Under the pieces are notes generated by a model. The model saw only the letters and a list, made by a program, of their open reading frames with translations. It ran no database searches and was not told the DNA's origin. Of a stretch of DNA of 64,000 nucleotides, positions 49,988-58,553 are shown in pieces. The stretch's first letter is position 1; each line of letters opens with the position of its first letter. The stretch is from CALHVX01 sp964640725 (GTDB lineage: Bacteria; Pseudomonadota; Gammaproteobacteria; Pseudomonadales; Azotimanducaceae), in assembly GCA_964640725.1 (NCBI GenBank), contig CAZXIJ010000002.1, positions 1-64,000 of the forward strand, read 5' to 3'. A program made the translations under genes and the position numbers.

Positions 49988-52204
49988 ATGGCCAAGCGGA
50001 TGGGAAATCGCGGGCCCCGGCTCGGCACCAAGATTATGTTGCTGGGCTTGACCCTGCTGGTCATTCCTTATTTCAGCTATCGTCAGCTGATCGAAATGGA
50101 ACGGCTGCTGGTCCAGGGTCAGTCCAATGCGCAGCTGCTGACCGCAGAAGGCATTTCTACGCTGTTCAACGGCCGGGAAGACCTGTTCGATGATCTGCCG
50201 GTCTCGTCGACGCAGTTCGAGTCCCTGTACGCACACCCGCTGCAATCCAAGATTCGCATTGATGGGCGGAACGATGACTGGGACCGACAGATTCGCGATC
50301 AGTATCTGACCTTTGGCGAGATCGATGGCGATGAGGTCCTGGCCGATGGCGGCTTCCGGCTACTCATCGGCGAACGGGGCGATCAGCTTCATGTGTTCGC
50401 GCGCATTCGCGATGACCAGCTGGTCTATCGGGACCCGGAATACCTGCGTCTGGACCAGGCGGACCACCTCCGACTGTCCTTTATTCAGGCCGATGGTGAA
50501 GACGGCAGGCTGACCATCACCCTGCCCGCGCCTGGCGTGCTCACGACCTACGAAATGGATCCGGAATGGCGTTTTGCCGAGGAAGGGGTGCCAAACAAGG
50601 CACTGCAGGGTTTTGCGGCGCGCACAGATGCGGGAATCGATGTGGAGTTTCGCCTGCCGCTGTCGCTCATCGGCTCTCGCCGCAACTTTGGTCTGGCATA
50701 CCTGGATGTGGACGATGAGCAGTCCCGAGCCATTGTTCACAACACGCGGACGCTGCCGAAAGCTGGCAAGGAGAGCTTTAACCTGATCGTGCTGCGCTCG
50801 TCAGAAGTGCTGGAGATTATCCGCGGGCTGGGCTACAGCGGCGCTCGAATTCTCGTGATCGATGCGCAGGAGCGAGTGCGCGCCGAAACAGGCACCGTAC
50901 AGCCGCGCACCGATACGGACGAGCGGCGCAACTGGCTGGAAGCCGGCCTCGCCCGCATAAGACCCTTTCTGCACTACGTGACCACCGGTGAAGAGTGGCA
51001 GCCCAAACCCGTCGACGAAGAGCAGGCTCAGGAGATTGCCAGCCGCGCCATTCGCTACGCCCTGAACGGCGAGCCGAGCACTCTGCGCCGGCCTCTGACC
51101 GAAGATCAGGACCTGATCATCGCGACCCACCCGATCGTGACCCAGGACAAAGCGGTCATTGGTGCAATCGTGGTCGAACAGAACATGGACGAGATTCTGT
51201 CGTTCCAGCGCGAAGCCCTGGAGCAGGTGATCTTCCTGTCGATCATGAGTCTGTTTGCGGTCTTCATCGCGTTGTTGGCCTTTGCCGGGCGATTGGCCTG
51301 GCGCATCAGAAACCTGCGCCGGGAAGCTTCTTCGGTGATCGATCAATATGGTCGTATCCGCCGCAGTTCTCTGACCAGCGAGATGCAGGCGGGGGACGAG
51401 ATCGGTGACCTTGCGCGCAGCGTATCGAACATGTTGTCCAAGCTGCATCAGCACAACAACTTTCTCGAAAACATGCCGCGAACTCTGCGGCACGAAATCA
51501 ACAATCCGCTCAATACCCTGAGCACGTCTTTGGATAACCTTGCCGGCGAGCACGACAGCGTGCGCGACAGCAAGTACCTCGCCAGCGCCAAGCGGGGCGT
51601 GACGCGCATCGGCGCGATTGTGCAGAACCTGGCAGATGCGGCGAATCTCGAGGAGTCGCTGCAGGCCGAAGAGCTCGAGATCATCGACATCGAAGAGCTC
51701 CTTGGCAACTACGTCGCTAACTGCCGAATCACCCATCCGAACTGCGCCTTCGTGTTTCGTGGTACGGGAGGCAGTGTCTATTCAGAGGTCTCGGATTACC
51801 GCATCGAGCAGCTGCTCGACAAGATCATCGACAACGCCATCGACTTTCACCGGGCAAATAGCCCGATCAAGGTCCAGCTGGATACGCATCGGGACTTTCT
51901 GCAGATTTCCGTGGCCAATCGCGGGCCCATTCTGCCGAGCAACGCCGAGAAGTCGCTGTTCGATTCCATGGTCAGCCACCGGGGCCCGCAGAATCAGCTG
52001 CACTTCGGCCTGGGGCTCTATGTGGTGCGTGTGATTGCCGAGTACCACGGCGGCCACGTGCGGGCCATGAACCTGACCGACGGCTCCGGAGTCGCCATCA
52101 TGGTGCAGCTGCCCATGGCACGACCGGAGTTCGACAGCAATCTGACTCGAACGACTCGCATCGAGACGCCCACGCGACAAGTGCCGGTGATCGCGGCCCG
52201 GTGA
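49988..52204 (+). CDS. pdsS: Histidine kinase of the proteobacterial dedicated sortase type, with CBM9-like sensor region
   Basis: 738 residues. Membrane helix about 13-32, a large periplasmic region to about 415, a second helix about 417-440, HAMP-like linker, then a HisKA domain with His502 (LRHEINNPLNTLSTS) and an HATPase domain (DNAIDFHRAN, FGLGLYVVRVIAEYHGG). The periplasmic part has DGRNDDWDRQ and DQADHLRLSFIQADGEDG, reminiscent of carbohydrate-binding module 9 folds, so it may sense a glycan. Length and motifs fit the dedicated sortase histidine kinase. Co-transcribed with the response regulator. Confidence 0.83.
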   Translation: MAKRMGNRGPRLGTKIMLLGLTLLVIPYFSYRQLIEMERLLVQGQSNAQLLTAEGISTLFNGREDLFDDLPVSSTQFESLYAHPLQSKIRIDGRNDDWDRQIRDQYLTFGEIDGDEVLADGGFRLLIGERGDQLHVFARIRDDQLVYRDPEYLRLDQADHLRLSFIQADGEDGRLTITLPAPGVLTTYEMDPEWRFAEEGVPNKALQGFAARTDAGIDVEFRLPLSLIGSRRNFGLAYLDVDDEQSRAIVHNTRTLPKAGKESFNLIVLRSSEVLEIIRGLGYSGARILVIDAQERVRAETGTVQPRTDTDERRNWLEAGLARIRPFLHYVTTGEEWQPKPVDEEQAQEIASRAIRYALNGEPSTLRRPLTEDQDLIIATHPIVTQDKAVIGAIVVEQNMDEILSFQREALEQVIFLSIMSLFAVFIALLAFAGRLAWRIRNLRREASSVIDQYGRIRRSSLTSEMQAGDEIGDLARSVSNMLSKLHQHNNFLENMPRTLRHEINNPLNTLSTSLDNLAGEHDSVRDSKYLASAKRGVTRIGAIVQNLADAANLEESLQAEELEIIDIEELLGNYVANCRITHPNCAFVFRGTGGSVYSEVSDYRIEQLLDKIIDNAIDFHRANSPIKVQLDTHRDFLQISVANRGPILPSNAEKSLFDSMVSHRGPQNQLHFGLGLYVVRVIAEYHGGHVRAMNLTDGSGVAIMVQLPMARPEFDSNLTRTTRIETPTRQVPVIAAR

Positions 52205-52251
52205 TCACGGCCTGGGGCTGCGGCCTGGGGCGAGGCCGGGTCAGACTGGTC

Positions 52252-53154
52252 CTAGGCCCGTCGGTAGCGCGCGTCCAGGGTGGGCGCCCCGGGGCAAACC
52301 AGAACGCCCTCTTCCACCAGGTAGCTGATGGCAGCCAGCACGCTGCGCGCGGCGGCGGGGTACATGAATTCCGGCGTGCCTGCGTACATCACGGGCACCA
52401 TGTCGTTGATGAGCTCAATGCCTTCGTCTATGCATTCAAGGATCTGGGCTTCACGTTCTCGTCGATGAGCGATGAATGCCTGGACGTGGGCTTTTGGGTC
52501 GTCGATGCAGGGGCCGTGGGTGGGCCAGTACACCGCGTCATCGCGCTTGAGCAACTTGTCGAGGGAGCGCATGTAGGCACCCATGTCGCCGTCCGGCGGC
52601 GAGATGATACTGGTGGACCAGCCCATGACGTGATCGCCTGTGAACAGTGCCTTTTGCTCCTGCAGCGCGTAACAGATGTGGTTTGAGGTGTGGCCGGGCG
52701 TATACACGCATTCAGCGGTCCAGTCGCCGCCGCGGATGATGTCACCGTCCCGGACTTCGACGTCGGGCACGAAATCCATGTCGCCGCCCTCTTCGACCGG
52801 AACCCCTTCCTCCGCCTTGCCGGCCCCGTGGGGCCCGTAGCCGTAGGTTTTGGCGTCGCAGGCGTTCAGCAGCAGCCGGCAACCGGGTGAATGGTCCATG
52901 TGCGTGTGCGTGATCAGGATATGCGTGATCGTCTCGCCGCGCAGGGCGGTCAGGATCGCGTCGATATGCGCCTGGTCGGCGGGGCCAGGGTCAATGACCG
53001 CAACGTTGCCCGTGCCGAGAATGTAGGTCCCGGTCCCGGCAAAGGTGAAGGGGCTGGGGTTGTTGGCGATCACCCGGCGAATGCCAGGTGCCAGCTGGTC
53101 GACTGTGCCGTAGTCGAATGTCATGTCCCGGCGATAGGGGATTTCTACGCCCAT
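52252..53154 (-). CDS. MBL-fold metallo-hydrolase
   Basis: 300 residues. THTHMDHSPG is the HxHxDH zinc signature of the metallo-beta-lactamase fold; VYTPGHTSNH and FTGDHVMGW supply further ligands. A C-terminal winged-helix-like segment (ARSVLAAISYLVEEGVLV) is typical of LACTB2-like hydrolases. Probably hydrolyses a thioester or nucleic acid, not a beta-lactam. Divergent neighbours give no clear role. ATG at 53154. Confidence 0.92.
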   Translation of the reverse strand: MGVEIPYRRDMTFDYGTVDQLAPGIRRVIANNPSPFTFAGTGTYILGTGNVAVIDPGPADQAHIDAILTALRGETITHILITHTHMDHSPGCRLLLNACDAKTYGYGPHGAGKAEEGVPVEEGGDMDFVPDVEVRDGDIIRGGDWTAECVYTPGHTSNHICYALQEQKALFTGDHVMGWSTSIISPPDGDMGAYMRSLDKLLKRDDAVYWPTHGPCIDDPKAHVQAFIAHRREREAQILECIDEGIELINDMVPVMYAGTPEFMYPAAARSVLAAISYLVEEGVLVCPGAPTLDARYRRA

Positions 53155-53205
53155 GAGTTCCTGCGCGACGTGGATTCAGCCGGCAGCATAGGTCGCTGTG
53201 CCGGG

Positions 53206-54348
53206 TTAGTCGAGCAGCAGGAACAGTCCCAGAGCCAGCAGTGCGCAGCCAGCAATCAGGGCCAGCCGGGCACGCGGCAGCAGCCGCTGATCCCGGATCG
53301 AAACAGCCTGGTCCTTGAACACGAAGCTGACCTGGCCCAGGCGCACAATGTCGCCATCGTGGAGCTGGTGACTCTGGATGCGCTGACCGTTGACCCGGGT
53401 CCCGTTAGTGGCCATGAGGTTGGTCAGCGTGCAGCCTTCAGCGCGGGTCACAACCTCTGCGTGCTGCAGCGAGACGGTCCGGTCTGCCACCTGAAAGTCG
53501 CACTCTGCACCCCGGCCAAAAAGGGAGCGGCCAATGCCTGGCCGGAAAAACTCGCCGGTGACCGGCTCGCTGGCTCCGATAAAGAACGCGCCCGCGGACG
53601 CCGGTTCGGCGCGCAACATCTTTTCCGACAGCGAAGCGAGCGCACTGGCGTCGTCCACATCGACGACGCCGATGACCGTGGTGTCGCTGCGCAGCTCCGG
53701 CGCTTCCAGGCTATCGATCGGCGACAGGTCCGGGCGACCCGTCCGGATCGGCGTGAGCTCCGGTCCGGAGCCAATCAGCTGGAAGCGATGCGTATCAAAG
53801 CTGACATAGTCGCCGTGATGGAGACGGACACCGCCGACGACTCGCTCGCCGTTCACGAAGGTACCGTTGGCAGATCCCAGATCCGCCAGCCACACGTGCC
53901 GCTCGAGCAGCAGTGATGCGTGCTGCCGGGAGATATGATCGTCGTCGAGCCGCAGCGCGGCGTCCTCGTCTCGCCCCACCAGCTGCTTGCCGGCAATGTC
54001 GAGGGTCAGGTCGCCATCAACCCGGTGCAGAAACCAGTGGGTCGCAGAGCCGTCAGCCCGCACGCCCAGCGCCAAGCGGCTGGCCCCGATCTGCAGCTCA
54101 TCGCCTGGCACAATGCCGACCGGCTGGTCCCTGGCCGAGCCGTTCAGCACGATGGTTGCATCCAGCAGCGGGTGCAAGGTCACGGCCCGGTCGGTCACAG
54201 AGATGCGCGCGTGATAATCCAGAACATCTTCGCCGGACAGCAGGATATCGTTGTCCAGATGGCGGCCGAGGGTCAGGCTGTCGGCGAGTGGCTCTTCCTC
54301 GCCATCGACGGTCAGGAACAGCGACGGTTCATTGCGCGAGGCATTCAC
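53206..54348 (-). CDS. Membrane-anchored protein with three FHA domains
   Basis: 380 residues. Three forkhead-associated domains bind phosphothreonine: about 15-95 (LGRHLDNDILL), 105-195 (VGRDEDAALRL, SRQHASL, SANGTFVNG) and 265-350 (FGRGAECDFQV, LQHAEVV, TNGTRVNG). The first lacks the full NG motif and may be inactive. A single hydrophobic helix at the C-terminus (about 360-378) anchors it. GTG at 54348 follows GAGGG by 7 bases. It is the last gene of a three-gene operon with a Ser/Thr kinase, which probably phosphorylates its partners. Confidence 0.88.
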   Translation of the reverse strand: MNASRNEPSLFLTVDGEEEPLADSLTLGRHLDNDILLSGEDVLDYHARISVTDRAVTLHPLLDATIVLNGSARDQPVGIVPGDELQIGASRLALGVRADGSATHWFLHRVDGDLTLDIAGKQLVGRDEDAALRLDDDHISRQHASLLLERHVWLADLGSANGTFVNGERVVGGVRLHHGDYVSFDTHRFQLIGSGPELTPIRTGRPDLSPIDSLEAPELRSDTTVIGVVDVDDASALASLSEKMLRAEPASAGAFFIGASEPVTGEFFRPGIGRSLFGRGAECDFQVADRTVSLQHAEVVTRAEGCTLTNLMATNGTRVNGQRIQSHQLHDGDIVRLGQVSFVFKDQAVSIRDQRLLPRARLALIAGCALLALGLFLLLD

Positions 54349-54373
54349 GGCCAGGCCCTCTCGCCTCGCTGGC

Positions 54374-56677
54374 TCACTGCGAGGTGCCTGGCGCTGGCAG
54401 CACGCCTGCATCGGCAGTTGCCGGCGCAGCCTCCGCGGCCAGCCAGGCTTCCCGCTTGGCCCGCCAGTCCGGCACATCAGGCGTGACCGTCAGCGCCAGG
54501 TCCAGGTAGGTTCGTGCCTCAGTCAGCATGCCCACCGCGTGGGCTTGCTCGGCGACAGCGGCCAACTGCTCCGCGATCCTGGCCAGCAAGGCGGTCGCCG
54601 CCGGGTTGCCTGGATCCAGCTGTTGAATCTGCCGCAGCGCTGACACGGCGTTGTCTTGCTCCGGTTGCGTCAGGTAGCCGAGCGCCATGCGTTCCTGAGC
54701 GCGGGCCAGCAAATTGTCCAGCCGTCGCTGTCGGTCGCTCGTGGTGCGGAGCTGATTGCGCAGCTGCTCTACTACCGTTGGATCGATGCCGGCGGCGCTT
54801 GCTCGGTCGACCAGGGCTGCGGCCGCAGTGAAATCCTTGGCGTCGAGCCGCGCAACGGCCTGAGAGGCCAGCTGGGAGCTGACCTCGTTCATGCCCTGCA
54901 GAGCAATGCTGTTGCTCGGGTCAGTCGCCAGAACCAGGCGGTACAGCTCGGCAGCGTTCTCGCCGGCGGGATTGATGAGCGCTCCGGCGGCGCGGTAACT
55001 GCTGGCCTGGGCGAGCAGCTCAGAGATGCGTCCGGTCAGCTCCGTTGCTGCCCGGATCTGGTCCCGCACGGCATCCAGGTCCTGGCTGTCCGGATTGGCG
55101 GCAATGGCCCGATCAAGGTAGCTAATGGCCTGATCCACGTCGCGGCGATCCGCAGCGCTGATGGCCAGGTCCCGATAGGCATTGCCGAGTCGTACCAGCT
55201 CAGCTTTCGCAGCGACATGATCGGGCACCAGCCGAAGGACCTCCTGATAGGCCTGGATAGCCGCCGTTGCCGTCGCCAGATCCGTCAGGCCACGGCTTTG
55301 CAGCAGTTCCTGCGTGCTGCTGAGCAGGGACTGGGCGCGCTGCCGGTTTGCCAGCTCCTGACTGAGCTGCGGTAGTTCGGGATCCTCCGGAAAAGCGCCC
55401 AGAGACTCGTTGAGCTTGGTTTGCGCCAGCGTCAGGTTGTCGATGGCCAGGGCCTCGCGGGCGTTGAGCTTCCACTGGCTGGCCAGGCCGGTCAGGGCTT
55501 CCTGAGCACCAAAATGTTCTGGCGCGAGGTCGATTACGCGCCGATAGCCGGCAACGATGCTGGCCAGGCTCTGATTGGGGTCGTCGTGCAGGCTTCTGGC
55601 GCTGTTCCAGGCGTCGTCCACGGCCATCTGATCGGTGAGGCCGAGCTGGGCCATCGCCTGGGAAACCCACTCCGGCTTTTGCGTCAGGATCAGTGATGCG
55701 CCGATGACCAGAGTGCCTGCCAGCAGCAAGGGCAATGCCGTTCGCAGCTTGCCGCCGCCCCGCGCCGGACGCTTGGAGGAAAGGTCCCGAGGGCTGTCAC
55801 GCACGGCCGTCAGCAGGGAGCTGCCCACCGCGCGAATCTCCTGGGTCGTGACCGCCTGGGTGCGAATGGTAGCGTTGGGTACCATGTCACCGGCCTCGAT
55901 CTGCTCCAGGGCTATGCCCAGGGCTTCACCGGTCTGGAAGCGCTCGTCAGGATCCTTGGCCAGTGCCTGGTCGATGACCTCCTGAAACGGCGAGAGGTAG
56001 CTGGGAAGCTTGGGGATCGGCTCCTGCAGGTGCTTTACGCCGATGGCCACAGCCGACTCGGCCTTGTACGGCACATCACCAGTCAGCATCCGGAAAAACA
56101 CGACGCCCAGACTGTACAGGTCGCTGCGTCCGTCCAGGGGCCGGCCGGCGGCCTGCTCCGGACTCATGTACTGCGGCGTGCCAACCACGGTCCCGCTGCG
56201 CGTCAGCGTCAGTTCTGGCGCCGCCAGTCGGGCAATGCCGAAATCGGTCAGCACAGCGCTGCCGTCATCCCGGAACAGGATGTTCTCGGGCTTGATATCG
56301 CGGTGAATGATGCGTTTCTCGTGGGCATAGTCGAGAGCCCGGCCGATGTCCTTGACGACCTTGACCAGCTCCCGGATGTGCATGCCGCTGTCCAGGCGCG
56401 CGTTCAGGTCGCCCCCGGGCAGGTATTCCATGACGAGAAACAGCAGATCGTCGTGCGCGCCGACGTCGTGCACCTGCACCACATTGGGGTGGGTCAGCTG
56501 GCCGTTGATCCTGGATTCCTGCAGGAACCGCTTGCGGAACTGGTCGTCCCGGGCAAAGGCAGAAGACACGACCTTGAGCGCGACCCAGCGACCAAACTTG
56601 GTCTGCACCGCCAGGTACACGCGCGCCATGCCGCCGCGGCCGATCTCCCGTTCGATTTCGTAGCCGGGTATCTGCAC
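54374..56677 (-). CDS. Transmembrane Ser/Thr protein kinase with C-terminal repeat region
   Basis: 767 residues. The kinase domain (about 5-265) has Lys35 (VALKVV), Glu54, HRDIKPEN (125-132) and DFG with Asp145, the complete catalytic set of the PknB-type kinases. One membrane helix at about 313-332, then some 430 residues of mostly helical periplasmic sequence with repeated units (AKAELVRLGNAYRDLA, DQAISYLDRAIAANPDS) that look like tetratricopeptide repeats. GTG at 56677 is 2 bases after the MORN gene stop. A matching phosphatase gene is not adjacent. Confidence 0.9.
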   Translation of the reverse strand: MQIPGYEIEREIGRGGMARVYLAVQTKFGRWVALKVVSSAFARDDQFRKRFLQESRINGQLTHPNVVQVHDVGAHDDLLFLVMEYLPGGDLNARLDSGMHIRELVKVVKDIGRALDYAHEKRIIHRDIKPENILFRDDGSAVLTDFGIARLAAPELTLTRSGTVVGTPQYMSPEQAAGRPLDGRSDLYSLGVVFFRMLTGDVPYKAESAVAIGVKHLQEPIPKLPSYLSPFQEVIDQALAKDPDERFQTGEALGIALEQIEAGDMVPNATIRTQAVTTQEIRAVGSSLLTAVRDSPRDLSSKRPARGGGKLRTALPLLLAGTLVIGASLILTQKPEWVSQAMAQLGLTDQMAVDDAWNSARSLHDDPNQSLASIVAGYRRVIDLAPEHFGAQEALTGLASQWKLNAREALAIDNLTLAQTKLNESLGAFPEDPELPQLSQELANRQRAQSLLSSTQELLQSRGLTDLATATAAIQAYQEVLRLVPDHVAAKAELVRLGNAYRDLAISAADRRDVDQAISYLDRAIAANPDSQDLDAVRDQIRAATELTGRISELLAQASSYRAAGALINPAGENAAELYRLVLATDPSNSIALQGMNEVSSQLASQAVARLDAKDFTAAAALVDRASAAGIDPTVVEQLRNQLRTTSDRQRRLDNLLARAQERMALGYLTQPEQDNAVSALRQIQQLDPGNPAATALLARIAEQLAAVAEQAHAVGMLTEARTYLDLALTVTPDVPDWRAKREAWLAAEAAPATADAGVLPAPGTSQ

Positions 56678-56679
56678 GA

Positions 56680-57678
56680 TCAGGAGTCGCCGAGCACCAG
56701 TGCCTGGACGTCGCCCTGAATCAGGCGGCCAAGAACGTACTGCCCGTTGACGATAATCTCCGAGCCGTCGAGTTTGCTGGCCAGGCCCTGTCCGTGGGCA
56801 AGACCGTTGACACACTTGTCAGACTGGAACATCCAGGGCTCGCCGTTGATACGCAGCTCGCACTGGGGCACAGCCTGCAGCGGTCGCGAATACTGCAGCG
56901 CGCCCTGTTGCCAGAACTGCAGGGCCCGACCGCTCTCGGCCTGCTCCTTGACTCCGTAGCCGTGCATCTTGTTGTTGCTGAACTGGCCGCGGTAGACGGT
57001 GCCGTCGCGCCAGTAGAAGGTGCCGAGCCCGGAGCGGGCGTCCCGCAGGAACTCGCCCACATAGCGATTGCCGTTCGGCAGAATCAACGCCCCCATCCCG
57101 GACTTGCGCCCGTTGTCGAAGCGTCCGCTGTACTCGCGTCCGTCGGGGTAGCTGAAGCGCCCTTCACCGTGCGGGATGCCGGAGCGGAACTGGCCTTCAT
57201 AAAACTCGCCTGTGTGCCAGGTGAACGCACCAAGGCCGGTCCGTTCTCCGCGATCGAAGGTGCCGGTGTAGCGATCGCCGTTAGCCCAGCGGAATATGCC
57301 CTGGCCATGCATGTCGTTTTCCAGGAACTCGCCTTCGTAGGTGTTGCCGTTGGGCCAGCTGAGTACGCCTGTGCCCTGGCGCTGGTCAGCGACAAAAGTG
57401 CCCTGATAGTTGCGTCCATCAGGCCAGCTGTAGGTTCCGACCCCCTGGAGCCGGTTGTTGCTGAAAGCGCCCTCGTAGCGGTTGCCGTTGGCCCAGGTGT
57501 AGATCCCCTGCCCGGTCCGTTGGCCGTCAACAACCTCGCCCTCATAGAGGTCGCCACCGGGAAGCTTGATCCGCGCCGCCTGCCCGGTACCGGGCAGTAA
57601 CAGGAGCGCAAGCAGCAGCAATGACCACATGGACAGCGGGGTCGCTTGGATCCGGCTTGGTTGGTGCACTTGGGGCAC
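56680..57678 (-). CDS. Exported MORN-repeat protein
   Basis: About 332 residues. After a signal peptide (hydrophobic WSLLLLALLLLPG, cleavage near GQA) come nine 23-residue MORN repeats of the pattern YEGxFxxxxxxGxGxxxWxxGxx, for example YEGAFSNNRLQGVGTYSWPD. A C-terminal domain with two cysteines (QCELRIN, DKCVNG) follows. MORN repeats form elongated beta-sheets that bind lipids or proteins. GTG at 57678 has GGAG 8 bases upstream; other starts exist at 57708 and 57630. First gene of the operon with the kinase and FHA protein, so it may be the extracytoplasmic partner of the signalling unit. Confidence 0.87.
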   Translation of the reverse strand: MPQVHQPSRIQATPLSMWSLLLLALLLLPGTGQAARIKLPGGDLYEGEVVDGQRTGQGIYTWANGNRYEGAFSNNRLQGVGTYSWPDGRNYQGTFVADQRQGTGVLSWPNGNTYEGEFLENDMHGQGIFRWANGDRYTGTFDRGERTGLGAFTWHTGEFYEGQFRSGIPHGEGRFSYPDGREYSGRFDNGRKSGMGALILPNGNRYVGEFLRDARSGLGTFYWRDGTVYRGQFSNNKMHGYGVKEQAESGRALQFWQQGALQYSRPLQAVPQCELRINGEPWMFQSDKCVNGLAHGQGLASKLDGSEIIVNGQYVLGRLIQGDVQALVLGDS

Positions 57679-57728
57679 TTGGTTAGACTCCTTGGCGTTT
57701 CGCAACATTACTGGATTCAGGGTCACTT

Positions 57729-58553
57729 TTGGACTTGCTTTTGCTCATTTCCTGGGTGGTGGGGATCGGCGCTGTTGCCGGCTTTCTGGGCGGGCTGCTG
57801 GGCATCGGCGGCGGTGTCGTCCTGGTCCCGGCCCTGATCCTGCTCCTCGATGCTGGCACCGGGCTGGCGCCGGCCGCAGTGACCCTGGTGGCGGTGGCGA
57901 CGTCGCTCAGCTGTGTCCTGGGCACGTCGTTCAGCGCCGCGATGGCCCAGGTGAAGGCCCGGAAGGTGCTGTGGCCGATTGTGAGGCGCTGGACGCTGCC
58001 GCTCATGGCCGGCGCCCTGCTGTCAGCCTGGATCGCGGCGGCGTTGCCCATGGCGACGCTCCGGGCCCTGATTGCAGGCTTTCTGTTGTTTGTGTCGCTG
58101 GTGATGCTGACTCGCTGGGCCCCCGGCCCACACCGGCAGGCACCCGGGCTGGTGGGCGCTGGCGCCCTTGGCATGGGCTGTGGGGTGGTCTCCGGACTGG
58201 CCGGGATTGGCGGCGGCAACGTCATCGTGCCCACCCTGCTCTACTTCAACACGCCCATTCACCAGGCGACGGCAACCTCCAGCACCCTTGGGGTGCCCGT
58301 CGCTCTGGCCGGCCTCGCGGGCTACGCCTGGCTGGGCTGGCGGTCACCGCCGGTCGGTGCGGAGACCGTTGCGGGGCTGGCCGGCTACCTGTACCTGCCG
58401 GCTACTGCCGGGCTGCTGGCCGCAGCGATGGCCTGCGCCCCGCTGGGTGTCAGGGCCGCACACAAGATGGATCCGGCGCCGCTGCGGCGTGCTTTTGGCG
58501 TGCTGCTGCTGTTTGTGGCCGCGCGGATGGGCTACTCGGCGCTGGGCAGCTGA
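57729..58553 (+). CDS. Sulfite exporter TauE/SafE family permease
   Basis: 274 residues with eight membrane helices. The two GGLLGIGGGVVLVP and SGLAGIGGGNVIVP repeats, inverted halves of the protein, are the TauE/SafE signature. It exports or imports a small sulfur or organic anion; substrate unknown. The start is a TTG at 57729 and no nearby ATG fits; the true start is uncertain. Its end overlaps the convergent pyruvate kinase gene by 22 bases. The 50 bases before it hold the divergent start region of the MORN gene. Confidence 0.88.
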   Translation: MDLLLLISWVVGIGAVAGFLGGLLGIGGGVVLVPALILLLDAGTGLAPAAVTLVAVATSLSCVLGTSFSAAMAQVKARKVLWPIVRRWTLPLMAGALLSAWIAAALPMATLRALIAGFLLFVSLVMLTRWAPGPHRQAPGLVGAGALGMGCGVVSGLAGIGGGNVIVPTLLYFNTPIHQATATSSTLGVPVALAGLAGYAWLGWRSPPVGAETVAGLAGYLYLPATAGLLAAAMACAPLGVRAAHKMDPAPLRRAFGVLLLFVAARMGYSALGS

